Below the pieces are notes generated by a model that saw only the letters and a program-made list of their open reading frames with translations, had not been told where the DNA came from and did no database searches. The position numbers were made by a program, and so were the translations under genes. A stretch of DNA of 25,452 bases from Clostridiaceae bacterium (lineage in GTDB: Bacteria > Bacillota > Clostridia > Oscillospirales > Acutalibacteraceae): contig JAEDHT010000029.1 in NCBI GenBank assembly GCA_016296885.1, positions 1 through 25,452 of the forward strand. The letters run 5' to 3'. Every line of letters begins with the position of its first letter. Within the stretch, counting starts at the first letter, position 1. Below, piece after piece: positions 16,014 to 23,581 of this stretch.

Positions 16014-16481
16014 ATGGATAAGAATAAAAGCAACAAAATAATAGCTCAAAACAAAAAAGCATACCACGATTATTTCGTAGACGAAAAATATGAAGCAGGA
16101 ATTTCTCTGTGTGGCACAGAAGTTAAATCAATTCGTAATGGTAATATAAACCTTAAGGATAGTTGGTGCAACATTGTAGAGGGAGAAATTTTCGTCAACG
16201 GTATGCACATAAGTCCATACGAACAGGGTAATATATTTAATAGAGATTCACGCAGAGTGCGTAAATTATTAATGCACAAAAGAGAAATCAACAAGCTTTA
16301 TGGTCTTGTGAAGCAAACAGGTGTTTCCCTTATCCCGTTATCACTTTACTTCAAAGGCTCAAAGGTAAAAATTGAGTTAGGCTTGTGCAGAGGTAAAAAA
16401 CTGTACGATAAGCGTGAGGACATGGCACAGAAAAGTGCGAAAAGAGAAATTGAAAGATCTCTTAAAAGCCAAAATCGATAA
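16014..16481 (+). CDS. smpB: SsrA-binding protein SmpB
   Basis: A 155-residue protein that delivers tmRNA to stalled ribosomes in trans-translation. Conserved blocks are KIIAQNKKAYHDYFVDEKYEAGISLCGTEVKSIRNGNINLKDSW, MHISPYEQGN, RVRKLLMHKREI and the C-terminal GLCRGKKLYDKREDMAQKSAKREIER tail that folds in the mRNA channel. AAAGGTG lies 7-8 nt upstream of the ATG. Its partner RNA begins 28 nt after its stop, so the two are very probably transcribed together. Confidence 0.97.
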   Translation: MDKNKSNKIIAQNKKAYHDYFVDEKYEAGISLCGTEVKSIRNGNINLKDSWCNIVEGEIFVNGMHISPYEQGNIFNRDSRRVRKLLMHKREINKLYGLVKQTGVSLIPLSLYFKGSKVKIELGLCRGKKLYDKREDMAQKSAKREIERSLKSQNR

Positions 16482-16509
16482 GAAGTTGTATTAACCCCCA
16501 ATTATATAC

Positions 16510-16859
16510 GGGGGCGTAAAGGTTTCGACGGGAGTTGTGAACCTGAGTAAGCGAGCAGTGGTCGGAAACCACTTTAAAATTTCGAACTTTTTAAAATTAA
16601 ACGACAATAATTTACAACTTCGTGCTGCTTAATTAGCAGCACCGTTCCTGCATTGAATACTGCGGCTTTGCAAGGAGCGTCATTTTGCAGTGAACGTGAA
16701 CACGAGAGCACCTTGTATCGTGTCATGCATTAAAGGTTACCAAGTATAGTAGCTTGTTATTGGGCGACTATGCAAGGGAATGTAATCCAATAACTGCGCT
16801 CGGAGAAAGCTTTGGCAAATGATTTTCGGACAGGAGTTCGATTCTCCTCGCCTCCACCA
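16510..16859 (+). ncRNA. ssrA: Transfer-messenger RNA (tmRNA), one-piece
   Basis: A 350-nt tmRNA. The 5' GGGGGCG pairs with the 3' CGCCTCC, then A and encoded CCA. The TTCGACGGG D-loop analogue and a T-arm with GTTCGATTC are present. Pseudoknot 1 is AGTGGT/ACCACT with a loop pairing to TTTCG. The tag reading frame ends at TAA 16630-16632 and reads NDNNLQLRAA after the resume codon. By alignment with E. coli around AAC-GAC, the resume codon is TTA (16597-16599) rather than the usual GCA, a call with moderate uncertainty. No promoter lies in the 28-nt gap after smpB, so read-through from smpB plus 5' processing is likely. Confidence 0.95.
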
Positions 16860-16924
16860 ACACAATATTACACAAAACCCTATTTCTATGTTGGCGGCTT
16901 TGCCGTAACGGTTTGGTTGTAATG

Positions 16925-16957
16925 AAAAACAGAGAGTCAAAAGACTCTCTGTTTTTT
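16925..16957 (+). terminator. Intrinsic terminator after ssrA
   Basis: A perfect stem AAACAGAGAGTC / GACTCTCTGTTT (16927-16938 and 16943-16954) with an AAAA loop and a terminal T-run. It closes the core operon; accessory genes begin immediately beyond. Confidence 0.92.
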
Positions 16958-16982
16958 GTTGTCTTCTTCGATTAGTCAACAA

Positions 16983-17011
16983 TTGCAAAACATTGTAAAA
17001 TGTGATATAAT
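16983..17011 (+). promoter_or_regulatory. Extended -10 promoter of the membrane protein/AAA+ operon
   Basis: TTGCAA (16983-16988), 17 nt, then perfect TATAAT (17006-17011) directly preceded by TGA, an extended -10 element. It is 36 nt upstream of the ATG. No operator-like palindrome is seen around it, so constitutive expression is plausible. Confidence 0.8.
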
Positions 17012-17047
17012 ATATAAAATATGTGAAAATAGTTGGAGGTTTACTTG

Positions 17048-18340
17048 ATGAAAAAAACAAAAGGTGATTCCGAAGCAAAAAAGAGCGTAAGTAACTTGTT
17101 TACATTTGTATATATTGTTTCTGTTAGCTTAATGCTATTTTTATTTGAAAGTAGTATTTATCACTTCATTTTTTCAAAAATATTCTCTCAACATCAAAAG
17201 CTTTATTGGATAATCATCCCTTGTTTAACATACGCTTTGTGTCTATTCATAAAAAGATTTTTCGAAAATAAACAGGTAAATAATTCAATCGAAACTTGCA
17301 ATCTTCTTGCGCTTGTCATTTTTTTCGTAGATGTTATGAACGAATGTTTTTCCGTTTGGTATCTCTCAAATTATTCAGTAATTTCTTTTGTGATAGTGTT
17401 TGTTTGTATAATTGGAATTATTATATTCAAGAATAAAGTATTATCATCCGACTTGCAATCGGATGATGAAAACACCAAAAAACTATTCAATCTGTTTTAT
17501 TTGAATACTTCAAAAGCTCACGAAATAGCAATGTTGATTGACAATAAGATTATAAAAAATATAGAAAGCGAACACATTAACGAAAGTTCAAGGAAAAGCA
17601 ATACCACTCTTTCTTTTGGAAAAAAAGACTTTATATCTTCCGAAACTGGACTTTATGCAGACGAGATGTCAAAACAAAGAGTTTTTGAAAGCTTCGATGT
17701 CAAACAAACAAAATCCATAATGCTACGTAAAATCTATGATACAATTCCTACTTCCACCAATAACGAAAAGGTATTAGAAACAGGCAGGTTAGTACGATTT
17801 GAAAACGTGGAATTACAACAGTTAAATATAGATGATACTGTTATGATTTTAAATGTTCTTCAAGACAGTAAATTGAAGAATCAAAAAAGCGATGATATCG
17901 AAATCAACCTAAATAAAATGATTGAAAAGATGCTGGATGATTTCACTATCGATTATATGTTTAATTATCCTCCATCAAAAGAGGATGACAACAGTAAGTA
18001 TATTATCAGACTTCCTTACAAAGCTACCTCCAATTTCGAAAATGGTTATCAGCATAACGATTTGCAATTGGGCAAGCTTAGTATAATAGGAATTTACCGT
18101 GGCGAAATAGATTTTTCAAAGAAAGATAGTGTTTCTTCCAAGTTTTTGGATTTGTTATCCAAAGCGTATAACGTTCAAACACAAAAAAATACCGAAAATA
18201 AAATGAAGCTTAGTTATACAGGAGGAGATACAAAAAATGTGGAATTCAACTTTAACCATAAACAATTAAATCAAAAACTAAAATTGATTGACGTTATTGC
18301 AATAATACAAGACATCAGTTTTAATGAGGGTGAGATATGA
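17048..18340 (+). CDS. Four-helix membrane protein with cytoplasmic sensor-like domain (DUF6414-like?)
   Basis: A 430-residue protein starting at the ATG 7 nt after GGAGGT. A basic N-terminus is followed by four predicted membrane helices (about 17-38, 52-70, 84-104, 109-127), then about 300 hydrophilic residues that should be cytoplasmic. That soluble part opens with LFNLFYLNTSKAHEIAMLIDNKI and continues through LLSFGKK-like, glycine-poor, strand-rich segments to KRVFESFDVKQTKSIMLRKIYDTIP. This pattern recalls DUF6414 proteins, sometimes seen in anti-phage neighbourhoods, but I hold the match weakly. No enzymatic motif is visible. It overlaps the following AAA+ gene by ATGA, so the two are made in step, pointing to a membrane-anchored partner for the ATPase. 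Very AT-rich coding sequence compared with the flanking modules. Confidence 0.6.
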   Translation: MKKTKGDSEAKKSVSNLFTFVYIVSVSLMLFLFESSIYHFIFSKIFSQHQKLYWIIIPCLTYALCLFIKRFFENKQVNNSIETCNLLALVIFFVDVMNECFSVWYLSNYSVISFVIVFVCIIGIIIFKNKVLSSDLQSDDENTKKLFNLFYLNTSKAHEIAMLIDNKIIKNIESEHINESSRKSNTTLSFGKKDFISSETGLYADEMSKQRVFESFDVKQTKSIMLRKIYDTIPTSTNNEKVLETGRLVRFENVELQQLNIDDTVMILNVLQDSKLKNQKSDDIEINLNKMIEKMLDDFTIDYMFNYPPSKEDDNSKYIIRLPYKATSNFENGYQHNDLQLGKLSIIGIYRGEIDFSKKDSVSSKFLDLLSKAYNVQTQKNTENKMKLSYTGGDTKNVEFNFNHKQLNQKLKLIDVIAIIQDISFNEGEI

Positions 18341-19890
18341 ACACAGGATTATATTTATACCACACGAAAAGATTAAAAGAGTTAAAAAGTTTTTTGTCTG
18401 AATATACATTTTATGATATTGCTTTTTTTCTTGACGAATACGAATCCGTCAATGACGCAAAAGATATCGACTATTCCGATTATGATAAAATAGCTATAGA
18501 TATTTCAGATTTAATACAAGACCCCGTATATTATAGAACCTTCGTTTCACGATACTTACGCGCATTGGCTCAAATTCCAAATTTAGTCTTTTGTATGAGG
18601 GCGCATTTATTAGAATCTCTTGAAGAAAAATTCCCGTATATATCTGATGAAATGGATTTAAATAAGGATTTTTTTGACCCATTAGATACCGAAATCGAGC
18701 CTGCAAAATCGATTGATTTCGTAAGACCTAACATATATACATATAAGAATAGTTTGAATTCAAACACAGATATAAACATTAAATCTTTAGGTGATTTTAT
18801 TGAGGAATGGGATGGATTTTCACTTAAATATAATTTAAACACAATACAATCAACTCTTGTAGAAAACGCTATTGATTATATTGATATATCTTCCCTTTTA
18901 ATAACCTTATCAGTACGAAGAGATTTGATTTTACAATTCGAGGTGCTGATGAAACGTATTTATAGATTTAATGAAACAAAGTATTGTGTGGATGAATCAT
19001 TAGTTGAAAAATTAAATCTGATGTTTCCGTATTTATTTTCGGATGTCATTACGATGCCAGAGGATATTGATAACGGTAAAAACAATTCTGAATTTTCTGC
19101 ACCAAACATAGATGATATCGAAACTCAAATTAAGGCAATATGTGATTCTCTAAAAGGTCATACAGATTTTAAAGCTGATTTTAAAAATTGTTTTTTGAAA
19201 TATCGGTTTTTAAATAGCATGAGCGAACGTAAAATTCTATCTATAATGCTCTGCGGAAGTTCGGGTATAGGCAAAACCGAGTTTGCAAAGATTTTGTCCG
19301 AGACACTATTTCCTGATGAACCATTGATAAAAATCAATTTCGGCAATTACTCATCCGAAGGTGTTTTAAATAGTTTGATTGGTTCCCCTCTTGGATATAT
19401 CGGAAGTGAAGAAGGCGGTGAATTGATAAATAAAATCAAAGAATCGAAGTCAAAAGTGATTCTTATTGATGAGTTTGAAAAAGCCACTCCGAGCGTTTAC
19501 AATTTCTTTTATGAGTTATTGGAAGATGGAACGTTCACTGATAGACATGGCAAACTACATAACTTAAATGGATACATCATAGTCTTTACCTCTAATATGT
19601 CTCAAAAACGATATCAAGAACACATTCCCGATTCGTTAAAATCAAGATTCGATATGGTTTACTATTTTGTTGATATTCCTATCGAAGAAAAAAGAACATA
19701 TATCAACGATTCTTCAAATAGACTAATTGAGAAACTGAATTCTCAATTTAATGTAAAAATCGATGCAAGCAAAATACAATCTGAATTGTATACATTGCTT
19801 GTTTTGAACAACTTAAGAGATATAAAAAGAAAAATTGAAGATATTGTTTTTGCAGAGTTTTTCTCCCTCTATAAACAAAACAACTCATAA
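18337..19890 (+). CDS. Orphan AAA+ ATPase with ClpB/ClpA-type D2 domain and novel N-terminal region
   Basis: A 517-residue protein. Residues 1-280 match no family I recognise; they are acidic and helical, with a possible Rossmann-like stretch (YDIAFFLDEYE... YDKIAIDISDLI). The C-terminal half is a Hsp100/Clp D2-type AAA+ module. Walker A is GSSGIGKT (307-314), the pore loop is GYIG (353-356) in the typical PLGYIGSEEGGEL context, and Walker B is VILIDEFEKA with D378 E379. Sensor 1 is N420 (FTSNMS), the arginine finger is R437 (SRFD), and a sensor-2-like LRDIKRKI lies near 493-500. All catalytic positions are present, so it should form an active ring threading or remodelling a protein. Unlike ClpA/B/C/X it has one ring and no known N-domain or ClpP-binding loop that I can see. 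It is coupled to the membrane protein upstream. Confidence 0.8.
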   Translation: MNTGLYLYHTKRLKELKSFLSEYTFYDIAFFLDEYESVNDAKDIDYSDYDKIAIDISDLIQDPVYYRTFVSRYLRALAQIPNLVFCMRAHLLESLEEKFPYISDEMDLNKDFFDPLDTEIEPAKSIDFVRPNIYTYKNSLNSNTDINIKSLGDFIEEWDGFSLKYNLNTIQSTLVENAIDYIDISSLLITLSVRRDLILQFEVLMKRIYRFNETKYCVDESLVEKLNLMFPYLFSDVITMPEDIDNGKNNSEFSAPNIDDIETQIKAICDSLKGHTDFKADFKNCFLKYRFLNSMSERKILSIMLCGSSGIGKTEFAKILSETLFPDEPLIKINFGNYSSEGVLNSLIGSPLGYIGSEEGGELINKIKESKSKVILIDEFEKATPSVYNFFYELLEDGTFTDRHGKLHNLNGYIIVFTSNMSQKRYQEHIPDSLKSRFDMVYYFVDIPIEEKRTYINDSSNRLIEKLNSQFNVKIDASKIQSELYTLLVLNNLRDIKRKIEDIVFAEFFSLYKQNNS

Positions 19891-19906
19891 TTTGCTCTTG
19901 ATACGT

Positions 19907-19942
19907 AAGAAGCAGAGTGTTTTTGATAACGCTCTGCTTCTT
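19907..19942 (+). terminator. Hairpin after the AAA+ gene
   Basis: An 11-bp perfect stem AAGAAGCAGAG / CTCTGCTTCTT (19907-19917, 19932-19942), extended inward by four more pairs, with a 6-nt loop, 17 nt past the stop. The run that follows is CTCTTTAT rather than pure T, so termination may be partial. Confidence 0.7.
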
Positions 19943-19966
19943 CTCTTTATATGAATATATAAGTTT

Positions 19967-19994
19967 GCTCTTACAATTTTGTAAGGGCTTTTTT
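19967..19994 (+). terminator. Second terminator of the AAA+ operon
   Basis: Stem GCTCTTAC / GTAAGGGC (one G-U pair; 19967-19974, 19981-19988), 6-nt loop, followed by TTTTTTG. It lies just before the end of the convergent XRE gene. No T-run exists on the minus strand, so it serves the rightward operon. Confidence 0.8.
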
Positions 19995-19998
19995 GTTT

Positions 19999-20631
19999 TT
20001 ACTCGTCTTTTTTCTTAATCATATAATCTTCGTCCTTAATATCTCTAACAATCTTCATAAGTATGTGTTCAATAAGAGATTGAGAGGACATTTCTATATA
20101 TCCTCGTAATTCCTCTGGCTCACAGTTAAATGTGTTAGATAGTGCTTCTTGAACATCCTCGTTTGTATCGTCTATTCCATAATGATTATGATTAAAACTC
20201 CAAATGTGTTTCTTAATCGCTTCTATCAATTCAACAAATGATTCGTGTTCGATTATAGCGTTAATTGGAGAATTAAATTCATACTGTTTATTTCTTCTGT
20301 CTCTTTTCCTCGACCTAAAAACAAATAGTCTTCTTATGGATTTTTCAGACAACCCTGTTGCGGCACTAATATCGGTTTCTTCTCTCGTTTTGCAATCATA
20401 CTCATGAAGCAAGTACCCTATTTCACAATCAAAAAGTTCGCACATTTTCAGCAATATATTCAACGACGGTAATCTTTTGCCTTGCTCCCATGCACCAACC
20501 GATTGACGAGATTCATATCCTAATCCCAAAGCTTCGGCAAAATCAATTTGCGTTTTATACCCTGCTTCAATCCGTTGTTGTCTAATACGCTCCCCGATAA
20601 TGTATCTTTTCTCATAAGCATTATATACCAT
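19999..20631 (-). CDS. XRE-family transcriptional regulator with C-terminal sensor-like extension
   Basis: A 210-residue protein with an N-terminal Cro/CI-type helix-turn-helix (about 10-70: IGERIRQQRIEAGYKTQIDFAEALGLGYESRQSVGAWEQGKRLPSLNILLKMCELFDCEIGYLL). About 130 further residues, rich in charge and helices, have no recognised domain. The ATG at 20631 has GGAGGA 8 nt upstream. It diverges from the small-ORF/primase operon across a 133-bp gap holding a perfect palindrome, the arrangement expected for an autoregulated element repressor. It converges on the AAA+ operon, so it could belong to either module; the divergent promoter region favours the primase side. Confidence 0.82.
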   Translation of the reverse strand: MVYNAYEKRYIIGERIRQQRIEAGYKTQIDFAEALGLGYESRQSVGAWEQGKRLPSLNILLKMCELFDCEIGYLLHEYDCKTREETDISAATGLSEKSIRRLFVFRSRKRDRRNKQYEFNSPINAIIEHESFVELIEAIKKHIWSFNHNHYGIDDTNEDVQEALSNTFNCEPEELRGYIEMSSQSLIEHILMKIVRDIKDEDYMIKKKDE

Positions 20632-20633
20632 AA

Positions 20634-20652
20634 TGTTGTTCCTCCAACAACA
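20634..20652 (-). promoter_or_regulatory. Palindrome presenting the XRE gene's Shine-Dalgarno in its loop
   Basis: TGTTGTT (20634-20640) and AACAACA (20646-20652) are perfectly complementary and flank CCTCC. On the minus-strand mRNA this is a 7-bp hairpin whose 5-nt loop is exactly GGAGG. It may tune translation of the regulator or be a second DNA operator; the sequence cannot decide. Confidence 0.45.
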
Positions 20653-20701
20653 TAAATTTCAGCTTTTCAATTTTTGTTATATTTTTGTTGTGCTGTAATT
20701 T

Positions 20702-20723
20702 ACATTGTAGTCTGCTACAATGT
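20702..20723. promoter_or_regulatory. Palindromic operator candidate between XRE gene and small-ORF operon
   Basis: Perfect 9-bp inverted repeat ACATTGTAG (20702-20710) and CTACAATGT (20715-20723) with a TCTG centre, in the middle of the divergent intergenic region. There is no following T-run and it precedes both genes, so a dimeric repressor site is the best explanation. Promoter boxes nearby are not clear enough to assign. Confidence 0.6.
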
Positions 20724-20764
20724 GTTTGTCAACAGGAAGTTCACACGAAAGGAGGACGGCAGAT

Positions 20765-20935
20765 ATGGACTTTACGGAATTTAATATCGGCAAGAATCAG
20801 GCTGAAGAATTTGCAAAAGCCATATTTGCCGACATCGAAGAGTATGTCAATGAACATCTTGAAGAGTATGAGAAATTTCTCAAAGAGTATGAAAGCGAGG
20901 TAAAAGAAAATGGCAAAGTTAAAAAGGTTAGTTAA
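20765..20935 (+). CDS. Small acidic helical protein, first gene of the primase operon
   Basis: A 56-residue protein beginning at the ATG 9 nt after a strong AAAGGAGG; an upstream in-frame ATG at 20720 overlaps the palindromic operator and is unlikely. The sequence is acidic and predicted to be largely helical or coiled coil (EEFAKAIFADIEEYVNEHLE, then EYEKFLKEYESEV), ending with lysines. No recognised family. Small proteins of this sort commonly lead replication operons of mobile elements, where they may be accessory factors; that is inference from position. Confidence 0.6.
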   Translation: MDFTEFNIGKNQAEEFAKAIFADIEEYVNEHLEEYEKFLKEYESEVKENGKVKKVS

Positions 20936-20973
20936 TATCAACTGCTTACAAATAAAGAAAGGGGGCTTGCTTT

Positions 20974-21153
20974 ATGAAACGCAAAAAGCACATTCCGTTT
21001 GAAAAGGCATTTAACGCTATACAAAGAAATCTAATTGCAGAAATGCTTATCAACAATGATGTAGAAAAAGTCAAATACATACTATGTTCCTATAAAGTGC
21101 AATACACAGATGATTTGGCAGTAGAAATCAAAGCCAAGTACGGCAAAAAGTAA
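20974..21153 (+). CDS. Small basic protein between the leader ORF and the primase
   Basis: A 59-residue protein beginning MKRKKHIPFEKAFNAIQR and ending with IKAKYGKK. AAAGGGGG lies about 8-10 nt upstream of the ATG. It is basic at both ends, with a mixed helical centre (NLIAEMLINNDVEKVKYILC). It lies 38 nt after the first small gene and 15 nt before the primase ATG, so all three form one operon. Unrecognised; nucleic-acid binding is possible from charge but unproven. Confidence 0.55.
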   Translation: MKRKKHIPFEKAFNAIQRNLIAEMLINNDVEKVKYILCSYKVQYTDDLAVEIKAKYGKK

Positions 21154-21168
21154 AGGAGTGACAAGATT

Positions 21169-23484
21169 ATGAAACTAAACGATTTTATTACGCACTTTCA
21201 CGGTGTTAAGACTGTAAAAGAAAATGAGTATATGGCTCTGTGCCCTGCTCACGATGACCACAATCCAAGTTTATCTATTGGGCTTTCGCCCGATCGTAAA
21301 CGAATACTGTTACATTGCCACGCAGGCTGTGAAGCCAAGGACATATTAAATAGCGTAGGTCTTTCAGTGAAAAATTTGTATGTAACAGAGAGAGGAAGCG
21401 ATATTATGAAGAAAACCACATATCAGTATCACAAAGCAGACAGCACTATCGCCTACACCAAAACCCGTACCGATTACGAGGACGGCACTAAAAAGTTCTA
21501 TTTTGAACAGCCCGACGGCACAAAGGGTATCAAAGGTATTCAGCGTGAACTCTACAATTTACCTGCCGTACTTACGGCTACAAAAATATATTTTGTAGAG
21601 GGTGAAAAATGTGCTGACGCTGTTATCAAGCAGGGCTTTGTTGCTACTACGCTTGACAATGGGGCTAATTCTCTTTGGTATTCGCACTATACCGAGTACC
21701 TAAAAGATAAAGAGGTCATTATCGTTCCTGACAATGACACTCCCGGTATGAACTATGCAAAAAAGATTTTGCAGAATGTACCTACCGCCAGAATTGTAAA
21801 ACTGCCCGACCTTGCGGAAAAAGGAGATATTTACGATTGGCTTGCTATGGGTCATACTATGGCAGAAGTTGACGAATTACCCACATTTGAAATTACCGAA
21901 GATGTTGTTACAACTATCCATAGTGATAGTGTGAACACTGGGGATTTCAAAAATGAAACACAGGCAGAAACCATCATTCGCCTTGTGGAAGAAAAAGATA
22001 CTATCCTGTTCCACGATACCGCAAAAGACCCTTATGCCGCTATTATGATTGACGGACACCGTGAGGTATGGGGTATCGACAACGGCGATTTTAATACCTG
22101 GCTTAATAGTCTGTATTATTCTGCCGAAAAGAAGCCAGCCAAAAAGGATAGTCTTTCACAGGCGAAAGAGGTATTGAAAGCAAGGGCTGTCTTTGAGAAC
22201 ACAAAGGCAATTCCGCTTGATACCCGTGTTGCACAGTTGGATAATGCCTTTTGGTATAATCTCAGCAATGACGATTGGAATGCTGTCAAAATTACAAATG
22301 ACGGTTGGGAAATCGTTGACAATCCCCCGATACTGTTTAAGCGTTTCCGACATCAAAACTGTCAGTTTAAGCCGAGTACAGACGGCGACATCAAGCGAGT
22401 TTTGAAATACATAAACTTACAAGAAAATCACACAATATTCTTGTGTTGGCTGGTCTGTTGCTTCGTGCCGAATATTCCGCACGCAATGCCGATTTTCTTC
22501 GGTGAAAAAGGTGCAGCCAAAACCACGGCTTGTACCTTGCTAAAAAAGTTGATTGATCCCTCTGCACTTGAAACATTAACAATTCCCAAAACTTCTCGCT
22601 CGTTAGCGGTAAATCTGCAACAGCATTGGTTTTTGCCGTTTGATAATGTTTCCCGAATTGACGAAGAAACAAGCGACACCTTATGCCGAGCCATTACGGG
22701 TGGCGGTATTCAGCAAAGAAAACTTTTTACCGACGCTGACGATTATATTTTTACATTCCAAAAGTGCTTGGCTCTTAACGGAATTAACAATATCGCCAAC
22801 CGCTCCGACCTGCTTGACAGAGCCATACTGATTGAACTCTGTCGCATTGATGAAAGCAACCGCCGGGAACTGTCGGAACTGATGGCGGACTTTGAAAAGG
22901 ACTTGCCCTGTATCTTGGGCGGTATCTTTGACACGCTGTCAAAGGCTATGAGCCTGTACCCCACAGTTAAACTTGATACGCTACCCCGAATGGCAGACTT
23001 CGCTCGTTGGGGCTATGCCATAGGCGAAGCTCTCGGCGGTCTTGGTAATGAATTTCTTGAACAGTACAACGCTAACCAAGGCAAGAGAAATATCGAAATT
23101 TTGAATACCGATATTGTTGCTACTTTGGCAGTTGCCTTTATGAAAGACAAAACCGAATGGTCGGGTTTAGTTTCCGAACTGTATAATCAGTTGTCGGCAA
23201 TGGCTCCGCAGTACGGTATCAACAGCAAAGGTAAAGAGTTTCCAACAGTACCACAAGTTTTCTCCCGTAGATTAAATAATTTGCGAAGTAATCTTGCAGA
23301 AGCAGGTATCACTTTTAAGACTACTCCAACGATGTATGGCACAGAGATTGTTTTAACAAACGAAAAAATACCTCAATTATCGTCATACAGTCATTACGGT
23401 GTCAAGTTTGACGGCGTGAACGCACCCGTAACTATGGCTGATGATACACAGGACGATACGGACACAGATGATGTTACTTTTTAA
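21169..23484 (+). CDS. Mobile-element primase-helicase (zinc/TOPRIM primase fused to P-loop ATPase)
   Basis: A 771-residue replication protein. The N-terminus has a CHC2-like zinc module (C25, H28, C50, C54 within CPAHDDHNPS and LHCHAGC). A TOPRIM primase fold follows, with catalytic VEGEKCADA (E144) and the acidic triad region VPDNDTPG (D188, D190). The C-terminal half holds a P-loop GEKGAAKTT (445-453) and a Walker-B-like PFDNV (D492), with sensor-like ALNGINNIANRSDLLDRAILIEL resembling P4-type/DUF927-like helicases. Together these suit primer synthesis and unwinding at an element's own origin. The start follows AAAGGAGTGA. The coding sequence is visibly richer in GC and in C-ending codons than the AAA+ operon, suggesting a different origin. 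Such proteins occur on integrative and conjugative/mobilisable elements and phages. Confidence 0.82.
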   Translation: MKLNDFITHFHGVKTVKENEYMALCPAHDDHNPSLSIGLSPDRKRILLHCHAGCEAKDILNSVGLSVKNLYVTERGSDIMKKTTYQYHKADSTIAYTKTRTDYEDGTKKFYFEQPDGTKGIKGIQRELYNLPAVLTATKIYFVEGEKCADAVIKQGFVATTLDNGANSLWYSHYTEYLKDKEVIIVPDNDTPGMNYAKKILQNVPTARIVKLPDLAEKGDIYDWLAMGHTMAEVDELPTFEITEDVVTTIHSDSVNTGDFKNETQAETIIRLVEEKDTILFHDTAKDPYAAIMIDGHREVWGIDNGDFNTWLNSLYYSAEKKPAKKDSLSQAKEVLKARAVFENTKAIPLDTRVAQLDNAFWYNLSNDDWNAVKITNDGWEIVDNPPILFKRFRHQNCQFKPSTDGDIKRVLKYINLQENHTIFLCWLVCCFVPNIPHAMPIFFGEKGAAKTTACTLLKKLIDPSALETLTIPKTSRSLAVNLQQHWFLPFDNVSRIDEETSDTLCRAITGGGIQQRKLFTDADDYIFTFQKCLALNGINNIANRSDLLDRAILIELCRIDESNRRELSELMADFEKDLPCILGGIFDTLSKAMSLYPTVKLDTLPRMADFARWGYAIGEALGGLGNEFLEQYNANQGKRNIEILNTDIVATLAVAFMKDKTEWSGLVSELYNQLSAMAPQYGINSKGKEFPTVPQVFSRRLNNLRSNLAEAGITFKTTPTMYGTEIVLTNEKIPQLSSYSHYGVKFDGVNAPVTMADDTQDDTDTDDVTF

Positions 23485-23541
23485 TGACGGTATGACGATT
23501 ATGACGATATTTTTTGATATATCATAATCTGCACTGCCTAA

Positions 23542-23581
23542 AAAAGCCATTGGAACTGCAACAGCGGTTTCAATGGCTTTT
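23542..23581 (+). terminator. Long hairpin terminator after the primase gene
   Basis: An 18-bp near-perfect stem (23542-23559 with 23564-23581, G-U pairs included) around an AACA loop. Arms begin AAAAGCCATTG and end CAATGGCTTTT. It lies 57 nt past the primase stop and can act in both directions because the flanks are A-rich on the left and T-rich on the right. Confidence 0.8.

Noticed and set aside
16737..17078. Leftward 113-codon open frame over tmRNA and the downstream promoter
   Set aside because: It is entirely the antisense of the tmRNA 3' half, its terminator and the AAA+ operon promoter.
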